From: Paenibacillus sp. FSL R7-0273
Lineage (GTDB): Bacteria > Bacillota > Bacilli > Paenibacillales > Paenibacillaceae
Reading direction: 5' to 3'
Assembly: GCF_000758625.1 (NCBI RefSeq)
Contig: NZ_CP009283.1
Location: 2,863,501 to 2,927,500 of the forward strand
DNA: 64,000 nucleotides
The position numbers and the translations under genes are program-made. A model generated the notes under the pieces. The model was not told where the DNA came from, made no database searches, and was given only the letters and a program-made list of their open reading frames with translations. This document shows positions 24,974-33,805 of the stretch, piece after piece (within the stretch, counting starts at the first letter, position 1; the number at the start of each line of letters is the position of its first letter).

Positions 24974-25786
24974 CTATTTCTCCAGACGGTAGCCGCCGTG
25001 GAATACAGGGCCGACATACTGGTTGAAGGCATAGCCGTTGCGGATTGCGGCAGAGACGAAGTCCTTTGCCTTGGCTACAGCTTCATGGACCGACAGGCCG
25101 TTGGCCAGACCGCCAGTGATGGCCGCAGCAAAGGTGCAGCCTGCACCGTGGTTGTAAGCCGGCTCAATCTTCGCGGTTTCGAGCACGGTGAAGTCCGTTC
25201 CGTCAAAGAAGACATCGATCGCCAGGTCGCCGCCGAGTGCCTTGCCGCCTTTTACAACGACATTTTTGGTGCCCAGCTTGTGGATCAGGCGTGCCGCTTC
25301 TTTCATATCTTCGAGGGTTGTAAGCTTGCCCAGTCCGGACAGCACCCCTGCTTCGAACAGGTTAGGCGTAGCTACTGTTGCCAGCGGCAGCAGCAGATCG
25401 CGGATAGCGTTGGCGCTTTCGGGATTCAATACCTCATCTTCGCCTTTGCAGACCATAACAGGGTCAATGACTACATTGGTCTGAAGGTTGTCCTTAATCG
25501 CTTTTTCAGCGACATGCACGATTTCAACACTGCCCAGCATACCAGTCTTCATAGCGTCAACAGGACCGCCTGCGAACACCGTTTTGAGCTGCTCGGCCAC
25601 AATAGCGGCGTCTACCGGGTAAACGTTATGGTGCCATCCGTTGTCCGGGTCCATTGTAACAATAGTGGTCAGAGCGCTGAAGCCGTAAGTGCCGTATTCC
25701 TCAAAGGTTTTGAGGTCAGCCTGGATGCCTGCGCCACCGCTGGAGTCACTACCGGCTATAGTTAGGGTTTTCACGATTTTTGACAA
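24974..25786 (-). CDS. pdxK: Pyridoxine/pyridoxal/hydroxymethylpyrimidine kinase
   Basis: 270-residue cytoplasmic kinase of the ThiD/PdxK ribokinase-like family. Seen: LTIAGSDSSGGAGIQADLKTF at the N-terminus, AMKTGMLGS, VIDPVMVCKGEDEVL, TPNLFEAGVLSG and the anion-hole motif YNHGAGCTFAAAITGGLA with its catalytic Cys/Asp-region. The MVCKGEDE sequence is that of the Bacillus PdxK branch, which phosphorylates B6 vitamers rather than acting mainly in thiamine synthesis. The TTG at 25786 has AAGGAGACG 6-8 nt upstream; the longer frame upstream lacks an RBS. Confidence 0.88.
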   Translation of the reverse strand: MSKIVKTLTIAGSDSSGGAGIQADLKTFEEYGTYGFSALTTIVTMDPDNGWHHNVYPVDAAIVAEQLKTVFAGGPVDAMKTGMLGSVEIVHVAEKAIKDNLQTNVVIDPVMVCKGEDEVLNPESANAIRDLLLPLATVATPNLFEAGVLSGLGKLTTLEDMKEAARLIHKLGTKNVVVKGGKALGGDLAIDVFFDGTDFTVLETAKIEPAYNHGAGCTFAAAITGGLANGLSVHEAVAKAKDFVSAAIRNGYAFNQYVGPVFHGGYRLEK

Positions 25787-25888
25787 GGCGAACGTCTCCT
25801 TCTTGTATATAAAGTTCTGAAGCAATGATTCTGGAGGAATCAATTTACACACTACGACATTATAACAAAAAACACCGCTATCGTCGCC

Positions 25889-25921
25889 AAAAAAGCGCAA
25901 CGCTGTTTTTTAGCGCTGCGC
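25889..25921 (-). terminator. Terminator of the sigma/partner operon
   Basis: On the minus strand GCGCAGCGC and GCGTTGCGC form a 9-bp stem with one wobble pair, followed by TTTTTT. It follows the stop of the membrane protein gene at 25938. Confidence 0.75.
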
Positions 25922-25937
25922 AGCCGTATATTCACTT

Positions 25938-27323
25938 TTATTCCTGGTGATTAAAACCGGCCAGAGCGGTTTTGATCGCCTTGTCATATTTGAAGCCGCC
26001 GTCTCCGCCCGGGCCCATCCAGTACACTACCAGGAAGTTCCCGCCTCTGAATACATGGGGGTAAATCCGGGCTCCCCCATCATTGGTGGGCCGGTTAATT
26101 TCCTGCTTCAGCGCTTCCAGTCCTTCTGCACAAGCTTCCGCGCTCTCATAAGTATAAATGGACAGCCGGTCGGGAATCGTCAGCGGCCCCTCATAGTCGA
26201 TAAGCTGCTCGGCCGGCCATACACCGGCTAACTCTTTGTTGAACATATGCTCTTCACCGGATCCTACGGAGGTCAGCCGGAGGCCCTGCTGTCCAAGCGC
26301 TGCTAGCAGGTCGCTGGCTGTGTATGGAGCGGTGTCAGATGTGTCTGAATCTGCAGCTGCTGCAGAAAGGCTTAATGCCCCGTGATTTGCTGCAAAAAAG
26401 CCCAGTATGCTCGCAAGCGCCGCTTCCTGCCCGGGAATGCCGGAATCATGCTTCAGCTCCATTCTGCGGATCAGATAGCCCCAGTCCCCTTCCTCGTAAT
26501 AAGCCGCCCCGTCTACACGGAGGCCTTCCTTGTCAGCCGGCAGGACATAGCGGACGTTGCGCTCTTCTGCTTCTCCGGTACCCGCCGCCTGACGGCTCGT
26601 GAAGTCCAGCGGCATGTATACGGGAAAGCCCAGCTCCTCCGCCCAGTCTGCTTTTTCCGGAAAATACAGTCCGATATCTGCAATGGCACAGCCCTGGCAG
26701 CTCCAGTTGGTATCCGTATAGGCCAGTGTCTGTGCCGGATCATCCGGGTTCTGGAAGGTTATCCCGTAGGAGCCGTTGGCGCCTATAACGGCAGAGGCGT
26801 TCCAGCCGGCAGGCGATAGCAGGAGATAGCTGTCTTTACCGTCCGCTCCGTAGACCAGTGTCGCCTGCAGCTGCTCTGCTGCTTCTGCTGACAGAGCATA
26901 AGCCATGTCCGGCAGGGCAGGGACCGGGTTTTTCACTGCCGGTAATCCTTTATCAATACTTGGGATGGCCAGCACCTTAACAAGCGGGAGCTGCACCTCT
27001 TCACCGGGAGCAGCTGCTAAGGGAAAGGATAACGTATCCGCCGCTGTGCCGGCTGTGCCGTCATCCCGGGCGTTTTCCCCGTTTGAAATGGCTTCGTCCG
27101 GCACAGCATTCAGACTGCTAAAGCTTCCGGTGCTATAGCCGATTACCAGCATTAGTGCCAGCACAGGGAGTATTACGGAAGCATAAATCCAGCCGCGGAG
27201 CTTGCGGGGCCGCGGCTCAAGCAGCCGGTCATTCACATTCTGCTGCAGCTCTTCAGTAAAATGCCTGTCTGCAAACGGCTTCGCCTTCAGCTGCTTCTCC
27301 CAGTCCCGTGGTAGTCTACCCAT
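25938..27323 (-). CDS. Membrane-anchored protein encoded with the ECF sigma factor (probable anti-sigma factor)
   Basis: 461 aa. The cytoplasmic N-terminus (about residues 1-45, basic and rich in Arg/Lys) is followed by one membrane helix (about 46-66, YASVILPVLALMLVIGYS) and a large extracytoplasmic domain of about 390 aa. The only Cys pair is CQGC near residue 208, outside the membrane; there is no HxxxCxxC zinc motif of ZAS anti-sigma factors. Its start overlaps the sigma gene by 8 bases (27316-27323), so the two are translationally coupled. A role in sequestering the sigma factor is inferred from position and topology. Confidence 0.75.
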   Translation of the reverse strand: MGRLPRDWEKQLKAKPFADRHFTEELQQNVNDRLLEPRPRKLRGWIYASVILPVLALMLVIGYSTGSFSSLNAVPDEAISNGENARDDGTAGTAADTLSFPLAAAPGEEVQLPLVKVLAIPSIDKGLPAVKNPVPALPDMAYALSAEAAEQLQATLVYGADGKDSYLLLSPAGWNASAVIGANGSYGITFQNPDDPAQTLAYTDTNWSCQGCAIADIGLYFPEKADWAEELGFPVYMPLDFTSRQAAGTGEAEERNVRYVLPADKEGLRVDGAAYYEEGDWGYLIRRMELKHDSGIPGQEAALASILGFFAANHGALSLSAAAADSDTSDTAPYTASDLLAALGQQGLRLTSVGSGEEHMFNKELAGVWPAEQLIDYEGPLTIPDRLSIYTYESAEACAEGLEALKQEINRPTNDGGARIYPHVFRGGNFLVVYWMGPGGDGGFKYDKAIKTALAGFNHQE

Positions 27324-27855
27324 TTCCGTTCAACTCCTTTTCCCAGTATTCGTTGGCCTTCTGCCTTGCCCGGCGCAGCCTTGATTTGGCCGCTGACAGG
27401 CTGATGTTAAGGGTATGGGCCAGCTCCTCCATCGACATGTCATAATGTGCCTGCAGCATCAGAATTTCGCGGTATTTGCGGGGCAGCCGGAGAACCAGCT
27501 GCCAGATCTCACTGCTGAGCGATTCTCCGATGTAGGCATCCTCTGCGGATTTTTCCGCTTGTGTACTGAACGGAGCAGCCTGCAGGGTTACAAGCCGCAT
27601 AAAGCTGCTGCTGCGGTAGGTATACCAGCGGTTGCGGGCAATCCGCAGCAGCCAGGTTTTGACCGAAGCCTCCCCCCGGAAAGCATGCATATATTTAAAG
27701 GCCCGGATAAAGGTCTCCTGGGCAATATCGTCGGCAGCGCTTCTGCTGCGTGACAGGAAAAAAGCGTAATTCCACACATCCTCGCCATAGGTATCCATCA
27801 GTGTCTTCAATGCGCCGGCGCTCATCGTGGCGACTTCATTCCGCTCCATTGGCAT
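27316..27855 (-). CDS. ECF-type RNA polymerase sigma factor
   Basis: 179-residue sigma-70 family factor. Region 2 shows YAFFLSRSRSAADDIAQETFIRAFKYMHAF and WLLRIARNRWYTYRS; region 4 shows LPRKYREILMLQAHYDMSMEELAHTLNISLSAAKSRLRRARQ-like helix-turn-helix. These are the hallmarks of group 4 (ECF) sigma factors. Three in-frame ATGs occur at 27858, 27855 and 27849; 27855 lies 6 nt after GGGGGG. Coupled to the membrane protein downstream, divergent from a glycosyltransferase gene. Confidence 0.9.
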   Translation of the reverse strand: MPMERNEVATMSAGALKTLMDTYGEDVWNYAFFLSRSRSAADDIAQETFIRAFKYMHAFRGEASVKTWLLRIARNRWYTYRSSSFMRLVTLQAAPFSTQAEKSAEDAYIGESLSSEIWQLVLRLPRKYREILMLQAHYDMSMEELAHTLNISLSAAKSRLRRARQKANEYWEKELNGNG

Positions 27856-27990
27856 CATTTGCCCCCCAGTCTCTATAACATTGACCCATCTGCAGCAGGA
27901 AAAGTTGCTTTTTTGCAGGATAACTTTTTTTACAGCCCGGTAAGACCGGAAAATTGGCGGAATGAAGCAGCGGCATGGGTAGGAACAGGG

Positions 27991-28044
27991 TTGCTCAACC
28001 CCATGGCTGCATATCCATATAGGAGCACAAATACGGTTGAGCAA
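27991..28044. promoter_or_regulatory. 10-bp inverted repeat upstream of the GT2 gene
   Basis: TTGCTCAACC (27991-28000) and GGTTGAGCAA (28035-28044) are exact reverse complements 34 bases apart, 22 bases before the GT2 start. It could be a leader hairpin or a pair of operator half-sites. Confidence 0.45.
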
Positions 28045-28065
28045 TCAGCCGGTCAGGAGGAGCTT

Positions 28066-29193
28066 ATGATAGAAATCAGCTTATGTATGATTGTCCGCAA
28101 TGAAGAGAACAGCCTGCCCCGCTGCCTGTCTACGGTCTCCGCCATTGCTGACGAGATCATCATTGTGGATACAGGCTCCACCGACGGAACCAAAGCAGCT
28201 GCCTCAGCCTTCGGGGCGGTTATTTACGATTTTGCGTGGATTGATGACTTCTCGGCAGCCCGCAACTTTGCATTTAGTAAAGCAACCAGGGAATATATCC
28301 TCTGGCTCGACGCTGACGATTACCTGAAGGAGGAGGATCAGCAGCGGTTATTGCGGCTGAAGAGCAATATGCCGGAGGGGATAGACAGTGTGAGCATGCA
28401 ATATAATCTGGGCTTTGATGCAGCCGGGAATGTAACGGCCTCGCTGCGCCGCAACCGTCTGGTCCGCCGCAGCTGCAATTTCCGCTGGATCGGGCCGGTG
28501 CATGAATATCTGGAGGTGTACGGGCCATCGCTCAGCAGTGACGTCTGTATTACACATGAAAAAGACAAAGCATATACGGACCGCAACCTGCGGATCTATC
28601 TGAAACGGGCAGGAGAGGGGGAGCAGTTCACTCCGCGTGACCAGTACTATTTTGCCAATGAGCTGCGTGACCATGGGATGCAAGAGGAGGCCTCCGGCTA
28701 TTATGAGCAGTTTCTGGACGGAGGCAGAGGCTGGATAGAGGATAATATTCAGGCTTGTCTGAAGCTGGCAGAGTGCCGGGAACGGATGGGGGACCAGGAG
28801 GCCGCCTTCGCTGCGCTGTGCAGGACGCTGCAGTATGACCAGCCCCGTGCGGAATTCTGCTGCAGGCTCGGAGCCTGGCATCTGGATAAAGGACGTTTGC
28901 AGCCCGCCGTATACTGGTATGAGCTGGCAGTCATGCTGCCCCGGAATAAAGAATCGATGGCTATAACAAATGAAGCGTATTCCACCTGGCTGCCGCATCT
29001 GCAGCTCGCCCTGTGCTATGACCGGCTGGGACAGCATGAAAAGGCCAGCCAGCATAATGAAACAGCACTCCTGTTTCATCCGTCACATCCCAGCATGCTG
29101 TATAACCGCAATTATTTCAGCAATCTGCTCGGGGACCGGTATATCCGGCTGCAATCCCCGGATCGGGAAGCGGATAATTCCGAATTGCTATAA
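28066..29193 (+). CDS. GT2 glycosyltransferase with TPR-like C-terminus
   Basis: 375 aa. The N-terminal GT-A domain (about residues 1-215) has ISLCMIVRNEENSLPRCL, EIIIVDTGSTDGTK and the nucleotide-sugar-binding DxD in LWLDADDYL. The C-terminal half consists of helical repeats with TPR character (YFANELRDHGMQEEASGYYEQFL, then LACYDRLGQHEKASQHNETAL). This architecture occurs in Bacillales enzymes that glycosylate peptides or surface polymers (SunS-like). The acceptor is unknown. ATG follows GTCAGGAGGAG. Divergent from the ECF sigma factor gene. Confidence 0.87.
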   Translation: MIEISLCMIVRNEENSLPRCLSTVSAIADEIIIVDTGSTDGTKAAASAFGAVIYDFAWIDDFSAARNFAFSKATREYILWLDADDYLKEEDQQRLLRLKSNMPEGIDSVSMQYNLGFDAAGNVTASLRRNRLVRRSCNFRWIGPVHEYLEVYGPSLSSDVCITHEKDKAYTDRNLRIYLKRAGEGEQFTPRDQYYFANELRDHGMQEEASGYYEQFLDGGRGWIEDNIQACLKLAECRERMGDQEAAFAALCRTLQYDQPRAEFCCRLGAWHLDKGRLQPAVYWYELAVMLPRNKESMAITNEAYSTWLPHLQLALCYDRLGQHEKASQHNETALLFHPSHPSMLYNRNYFSNLLGDRYIRLQSPDREADNSELL

Positions 29194-29233
29194 GACCTGC
29201 GCACAGATTATGGAGGTTACCAGCCGATTGCAA

Positions 29234-29281
29234 AAACGGACAGCACCACCGCGATTTGCCGCGGATGGCTGCTGTCCGTTT
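29234..29281. terminator. Bidirectional terminator
   Basis: AAACGGACAGCA (29234-29245) pairs with TGCTGTCCGTTT (29270-29281), with CCACCGCG/CGCGGATGG pairing inside. T-rich tracts follow in both directions; it lies between the convergent glycosyltransferase genes. Confidence 0.8.
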
Positions 29282-29303
29282 ATTATATGTGCGGTACCTG
29301 GAA

Positions 29304-30350
29304 TCAGAGTGCGGAATGCCCCTGCATAAAATGCTGAATGGCCTGTTCCATAATCCGGACACTGTTCCCCCAGGTCCAGCTGTTGGAATCCGCCTCACCC
29401 TGCGAAGCCAGCCTGATCCTGAGCGCATGATCCTGTACCAGCCGGATAACATCAGCGGCCAGCCTGTTTTCATACCGGAAGGAGAGCAGGCAGTTCGTTT
29501 CGTGTCTGGCGTACTCCATATTTCCCCCGGAATAGACGGTAGCCAGCGCTGCACCGCAGCGCATCGCTTCCAGCCCCGGCAGGGAGCCGCTGTCAAAAAT
29601 GCTTGAGCTGACAAAAATATCGGCACAGTTGTAATGATAATTAAGCTCTTCATCGTTCAGAGGGGTATAGAAGCGGTATTTGCCGCTGGCTTTCAGGGCC
29701 TGAAGAGAGTCCGAGGTGTAAAATTCATCCGGCGGGCTGATGAAGTTGATATTTACGTGCGGCAGATTCTGCTTGACGGTATCGAGCTGCGAAACAAGAT
29801 AATCCTGTTCACGGTGCCAGGAGAAGCCGTTCTCGACCTTACGGAGAATGGCGGTGATGTTCATCGGCTCCTGCAGCCTGTGGCGGATATGCCGGTTGCG
29901 GAAAAGGGGGCTGATGCCGACCGGAACAATGCTGCCCTTGATCCCGTGATTAAGCGCAATAATATCCCGCTGCCATTCCGACAGCACAATCAGCCTCGGC
30001 GTGGTATTATAGCTGGGAAAAGAGACATGGTTTTCCGGCAGAAACAGCGGCTCATAGCATAACGACAGACGGACATGAAGCCCTTTGCCGCTTCGGCTGG
30101 CCGCCTCTGCCACCGGGACCGTGGTGTAGAAATTGGATACGATGATATCACTGAAGGGAAAGTCGGATTCCCGGAGCACCGTATGATCGGTACGGTGCAG
30201 GGCCGAATGGATTTCGTATGAAACATCTCCATGCACAGGCATGACAATAACAACCTGGTGGCCCAGCGCGGTCAGACCATTGGTGAGTTCCACCAGCATC
30301 CGTTGCGCACCGCCATGGCATAAGGTAAGAATGGGGAATGTGAACCTCAT
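29304..30350 (-). CDS. GT4 family glycosyltransferase
   Basis: 348 aa, GT-B fold. N-terminal CHGGAQRMLVELTNGLTALGH is the classic acceptor-domain start; the C-terminal half has FVSSSIFDSGSLPGLEAMRCG and GGNMEYARHETNCLLSF, matching the donor-nucleotide signature (E-x7-E-like) of GT4 enzymes. A middle block resembles the WsaF-type rhamnosyltransferase pattern (PRLIVLSEWQRDII). Substrate unknown, plausibly a cell-surface glycan. Monocistronic, convergent with the GT2 gene. Confidence 0.83.
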   Translation of the reverse strand: MRFTFPILTLCHGGAQRMLVELTNGLTALGHQVVIVMPVHGDVSYEIHSALHRTDHTVLRESDFPFSDIIVSNFYTTVPVAEAASRSGKGLHVRLSLCYEPLFLPENHVSFPSYNTTPRLIVLSEWQRDIIALNHGIKGSIVPVGISPLFRNRHIRHRLQEPMNITAILRKVENGFSWHREQDYLVSQLDTVKQNLPHVNINFISPPDEFYTSDSLQALKASGKYRFYTPLNDEELNYHYNCADIFVSSSIFDSGSLPGLEAMRCGAALATVYSGGNMEYARHETNCLLSFRYENRLAADVIRLVQDHALRIRLASQGEADSNSWTWGNSVRIMEQAIQHFMQGHSAL

Positions 30351-30472
30351 CAGTGATCTCTTCCCTTCCTGTGTAGCGCTGCATTGGCATTAATGCTATG
30401 TCATAGCATTTTATTCAGCTGACAGGGAAAGGTACGTTATTTGGTCTGGTGTCTAATTGGCACAGTGTATTC

Positions 30473-30523
30473 AAAAAAAACTGAACGGTGCAGCCAGGGC
30501 ATTATGCCTGCTACACCGTTCAG
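30473..30523 (-). terminator. Rho-independent terminator of the sugar isomerase gene
   Basis: On the minus strand a 10-bp stem (CTGAACGGTG with CACCGTTCAG, 30481-30523) is followed by eight T (30473-30480). It lies about 80 bases after the stop at 30605. Confidence 0.85.
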
Positions 30524-30604
30524 ATTGTGTACGCTGCCAGATGGCTGCAGGATGAAGATGAGTATCTGCTGGCCTGGAAGCATTACACCTAATGCTGTTC
30601 AACA

Positions 30605-31441
30605 CTAGCTGCGCAGGCTGTGCAGCAGGGCAACAGTGTCATTAAACACCGGCAATGTGATCTCTTCCAGAGACACATCAAGCATCGGCTTGCGGGCCTG
30701 AAGCTTTTTGAAGAATTCAGCCGTATGGAACAGTCCGCCGCCCGGAACACCATGACGGTAGCCTTCGCCCTCGGCATAAATATCCTTCAGATGGGCGAGA
30801 ATGATCCGGTCCCCGAACAGGTCAAGCGAGCTGTCAACGATCTCATCCTGGCGGGCCACATCCTGTCCGATCAGGTTGCAGGGGTCAAATACGACACCGA
30901 TGTTGCTGGACGGCACTTCATCCAGAATCCGGCGCATATGCTGAGGGGAAGCCAGTGTGTGGCTGCTGACACCCTCGATACCGACGAACACGCCCCATTT
31001 CTCCGCTTCCTCAGCCAGCTCTTCAAGCGTGGCTCTGAAGGTCTGCCAGCCAATCTCTTCATAACGCTCAGGATCAGCTGACTGATAGGTGGTTAAGCCT
31101 CCGCTTTCAGTTGCGACCATCGGGGCACCGAACTGCTTGGCAAAGCGCAGATGCTCCTTGAAGCGGTTGATTTCAGCCCTGCGTACTGCGGGGTCCGGGT
31201 TGATCGGATCAATGTAGCAGCCGAGCACGCCGATGCGGATGCCGGCCTTGTCGAATTTTTCACCGATATAATTAGCCAGCGCGGGGCTGAACCTGCCCGG
31301 AGAAAGATCAATATCCTGAATGGCCTTGGCCAGGGCAAGCTGCACAAAATCAATGTCGTGAGCCTGCAGAGTGGAAACCAGTGTGTCGAGGGGCAGGCAA
31401 CCTGCCGTGTGGGCTAACGTTCCGAATCGAATGGGTAACAT
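30605..31441 (-). CDS. Sugar phosphate isomerase/epimerase (TIM barrel)
   Basis: 278 aa, PF01261 family. Seen: FGTLAHTAGCLPLD near the start, WGVFVGIEGVSSHT (metal Glu), NIGVVFDPCNLIG, ILAHLKDIYAEGEGYRH and a C-terminal LDVSLEEITLP. The ATG at 31441 is directly abutted by AAGGAG (spacing 0), which is unusually close; the next possible initiator with normal spacing would be an ATT at 31432. About 30 per cent shorter active-site context than inositol enzymes; the substrate cannot be determined. Stands alone. Confidence 0.8.
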   Translation of the reverse strand: MLPIRFGTLAHTAGCLPLDTLVSTLQAHDIDFVQLALAKAIQDIDLSPGRFSPALANYIGEKFDKAGIRIGVLGCYIDPINPDPAVRRAEINRFKEHLRFAKQFGAPMVATESGGLTTYQSADPERYEEIGWQTFRATLEELAEEAEKWGVFVGIEGVSSHTLASPQHMRRILDEVPSSNIGVVFDPCNLIGQDVARQDEIVDSSLDLFGDRIILAHLKDIYAEGEGYRHGVPGGGLFHTAEFFKKLQARKPMLDVSLEEITLPVFNDTVALLHSLRS

Positions 31442-31562
31442 CTCCTTTTAATATAATAATTGCGCATACCTATTAATAATAGTTACGCTTTCATAGACTT
31501 GCAACTTCTAACTGGCGGCAGATACCGCAGATTAGGGTAAATGACAATAGGAGGGATCTGAT

Positions 31563-31961
31563 ATGGAACTGGAAAATGATAAGCTGCCGGCAGTTCTGAA
31601 GGCGGAGGAATTTAAGTACAGCAAGGAGAATGAGCAGACCGTTAAAAAGGATTTCTGGCGTAAAATGAAAAAGTTTGCCGGTAAAATTCCTTTTACAAAG
31701 GATGCCGTCGCCATGTATTACTGTGCCATGGATGCCAAAACACCGCTTTGGGCCAAGGGCATAGCTTTTGGTGCACTTGCTTATTTTATCGCTCCTATCG
31801 ATGCTATCCCCGATGCGTTTATCGGGCTTGGCCTGACCGATGATGCCGCAATCATTGCCGCCGGTGTACGGGCAATTGCCGGACAGGTGACCGAGGAGCA
31901 CCGGGAGAAATCAGAGCAGTTTTTTGATGATGATCCCGGAGCAGAAGGGGCACGGCGTTAA
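31563..31961 (+). CDS. DUF1232 (YkvA-like) membrane protein
   Basis: 132 aa. The C-terminal part holds the DUF1232 signature: [30 protein letters not shown], with one or two membrane helices at about 61-82 and 92-108. The N-terminus is hydrophilic and rich in Lys. The function of this widespread family is unknown. ATG follows AGGAGGGAT. Its end overlaps the convergent HxlR gene by 4 bases. Confidence 0.82.
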   Translation: MELENDKLPAVLKAEEFKYSKENEQTVKKDFWRKMKKFAGKIPFTKDAVAMYYCAMDAKTPLWAKGIAFGALAYFIAPIDAIPDAFIGLGLTDDAAIIAAGVRAIAGQVTEEHREKSEQFFDDDPGAEGARR

Positions 31962-32362
31962 GCCTGCCCCCCTGCATCAGCTTCCGCCCGGCCGCGGCTT
32001 TCCGTTTCCCCGGAGAGCTGCTTGGTCTGGTAGGCCTCGCCCCAATCCCTCATTAGACGGATAATTGGTATCAGTGTCCGGCCAAATTCGGTCAGCGAGT
32101 ATTCAACCTTTGGCGGAACCTGATGATAAACCTCGCGGTGAACAACGCCGTCTTCCTCCAGTTCACGCAGCTGCAGCGTCAGCATACGCTGGGTGATGCC
32201 CGGGCAGATTCTTCTGAATTCATTAAAGCGCTTTGTTCCGTCCATCAGATGGTACAGCAGCACGCCTTTCCATTTTCCGCCGATAACATCAAGGGTAAAT
32301 TCAACGGGGCAGGCCTTTGCGCCATCCGGGCATTCGCCAAAGCCCCCTTTTCTGTCACGCAT
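31958..32362 (-). CDS. HxlR family winged-helix regulator
   Basis: 134 aa. HxlR/DUF24 signature: [57 protein letters not shown] and [16 protein letters not shown] Cys near the N-terminus ([14 protein letters not shown]) fits thiol-based redox or electrophile sensing seen in several members (for example HypR, YodB), but that is inference. The start at 32362 is preceded by GAGGTG at 6 nt. Divergent from a nitroreductase gene, the usual arrangement for HxlR targets. Confidence 0.88.
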   Translation of the reverse strand: MRDRKGGFGECPDGAKACPVEFTLDVIGGKWKGVLLYHLMDGTKRFNEFRRICPGITQRMLTLQLRELEEDGVVHREVYHQVPPKVEYSLTEFGRTLIPIIRLMRDWGEAYQTKQLSGETESRGRAEADAGGQA

Positions 32363-32436
32363 GTCATTCACCTCACAGTATCAATTTGTATACTACATAA
32401 CAAAAATGTGCGTACTTCAAACTCCGCTATATATAT

Positions 32437-32448
32437 CTTAATATTAAG
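32437..32448. promoter_or_regulatory. 12-bp perfect palindrome between HxlR and nitroreductase genes
   Basis: CTTAATATTAAG. The region also contains imperfect repeats with GTATACTAC and GTGCGTACTTC. Any of these could be the HxlR operator. Confidence 0.35.
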
Positions 32449-32508
32449 CATGTGAACAGGATGACGTCAAAACAAACTTTTATCAGGACCGGAAAGGGTG
32501 TAGCCGAT

Positions 32509-33192
32509 ATGGAAACGATGGAAAATAAACTGGCCTTAAAAGAGGATATTCTGGCAGCCTATGCCTTCAGACACGCCACTAAGGAATTTGACAGCAGCCG
32601 TAAAATCAGCAGCGGGGATTTCACGTTCATTCTGGAGACCGGACGGCTGTCCCCAAGCTCCTTCGGCTTTGAGCCCTGGAAGTTTGTTGTCGTCCAGAAT
32701 CCGGAGCTGCGCGAGAAGCTGCGGGCAAATGCATGGGGGGCGCAGAAGCAGCTGCCCACAGCCAGCCATTTTGTGCTGATTCTGTCAAGACAGCCGGCTG
32801 ATTTTGCTGCCGGTTCTGCGTTTCTCAGCGGAATGATGCATGAGGTGCAGCAGCTGCCGCCGGAGGTGGCTGCAGGCAAAGCCAAGGCGTTTGATGCTTT
32901 TCTCAACGATGACTTCGGCTTAAGCGGCAATGACCGGGCCAAATTCGAGTGGGGAGCACGACAGACCTATCTGGCGCTCGGCAATATGATGACTGCTGCA
33001 GCCATGATCGGCATTGATTCCTGCCCGGTTGAAGGCTTCAACAAGGAGCTGATTGAGCAGACGCTGGAAGCGGAGGGTATTCTGGACCGTGAACACTTCG
33101 GCCTTGCCTGCATGGCCGCCTTCGGCTACCGCAAAGCTGAACCGCGAGCCAAAACAAGACAGACCTCTGAACAGGTTATTCAGTGGGTGTAA
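32509..33192 (+). CDS. NAD(P)H-dependent nitroreductase family oxidoreductase
   Basis: 227-residue FMN enzyme. RHATKEFDSSRKIS (FMN phosphate binding), ETGRLSPSSFGFEPWKFVVVQNPEL and ALGNMMTAAAMIGIDSCPVEGF are typical of the NfsB-like family. Likely reduces quinones or nitro compounds under electrophile stress. The start at 32509 is 6 nt after GGAAAGGGTG; the longer frame at 32452 lacks an RBS. Confidence 0.88.
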   Translation: METMENKLALKEDILAAYAFRHATKEFDSSRKISSGDFTFILETGRLSPSSFGFEPWKFVVVQNPELREKLRANAWGAQKQLPTASHFVLILSRQPADFAAGSAFLSGMMHEVQQLPPEVAAGKAKAFDAFLNDDFGLSGNDRAKFEWGARQTYLALGNMMTAAAMIGIDSCPVEGFNKELIEQTLEAEGILDREHFGLACMAAFGYRKAEPRAKTRQTSEQVIQWV

Positions 33193-33205
33193 GGTATAGA
33201 TGAAC

Positions 33206-33263
33206 AAAAAACCTCTTTGCAGAAAGTCTGTGCTGTGTGCACCGGCTTTGTAAAGAGGTTTTT
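33206..33263 (+). terminator. Terminator of the nitroreductase gene
   Basis: AAAAACCTCTTT (33207-33218) and AAAGAGGTTTTT (33252-33263) form a 12-bp stem with a long loop containing a second small hairpin. Confidence 0.75.
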
Positions 33264-33388
33264 CTATTTTGTGAAAATATTGAGAAGGTGCGAAAAACGA
33301 TTGAAAATTTGCTGAAAGGCCGCTAGTCTTAGAAGGGAAGTGTAAATCCGGTGAATTACTTATTTTAGACTGAAGGGATTCCTGCAAC

Positions 33389-33805
33389 ATGAAAATGATC
33401 CGTATCATAGCAGAGGTCGGAATACTGTACGTGTTCTATCTGGCAGGGGATGTTCTGCAGAAGCTGCTCCATCTGCCTGTTCCCGGCAGCATCGTCGGTC
33501 TGCTGTTGCTCTTTGTACTCTTATTGTTAAAAATTGTCCCCGTTAAGCTGATTGAAAACGGCTCGTCGTTTATCCTGGCCTATCTGCCCATGTTCTTCAT
33601 TCCGGCAACTGCGGGAATTATGAACCACCTGGATATATTCAGCGGCCGCGGCCTGCTGCTCATCGCGATTCTGGTTGTCAGCAGTGTGATTACTATGGTT
33701 GTGACCGCCCATACCAGCGAGTGGATCGCCGGCTTCAGTGCAAGCCGTAACCGTACAACAAGCATTCCTGCCGAAACCCTGGGCGAAAAGAGGAAGGGCG
33801 CATGA
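33389..33805 (+). CDS. lrgA: Holin-like CidA/LrgA family protein
   Basis: 138 aa with four membrane helices (about 6-22, 29-48, 60-82, 88-110). PVPGSIVGLLLLFVLLLLKIVPVKLIENGSSFILAYLPMFFIPATAGIM matches the LrgA/CidA core. The pair LrgA/LrgB modulates murein hydrolase activity, and more recently pyruvate uptake was shown for PftAB; which role applies here is unclear. The C-terminus has an extended hydrophilic tail. Overlaps lrgB by 4 bases. Confidence 0.88.
   Translation: MKMIRIIAEVGILYVFYLAGDVLQKLLHLPVPGSIVGLLLLFVLLLLKIVPVKLIENGSSFILAYLPMFFIPATAGIMNHLDIFSGRGLLLIAILVVSSVITMVVTAHTSEWIAGFSASRNRTTSIPAETLGEKRKGA

Noticed and set aside
24860..25765. 301-codon plus-strand frame over pdxK
   Set aside because: Antisense of a well-recognised kinase.
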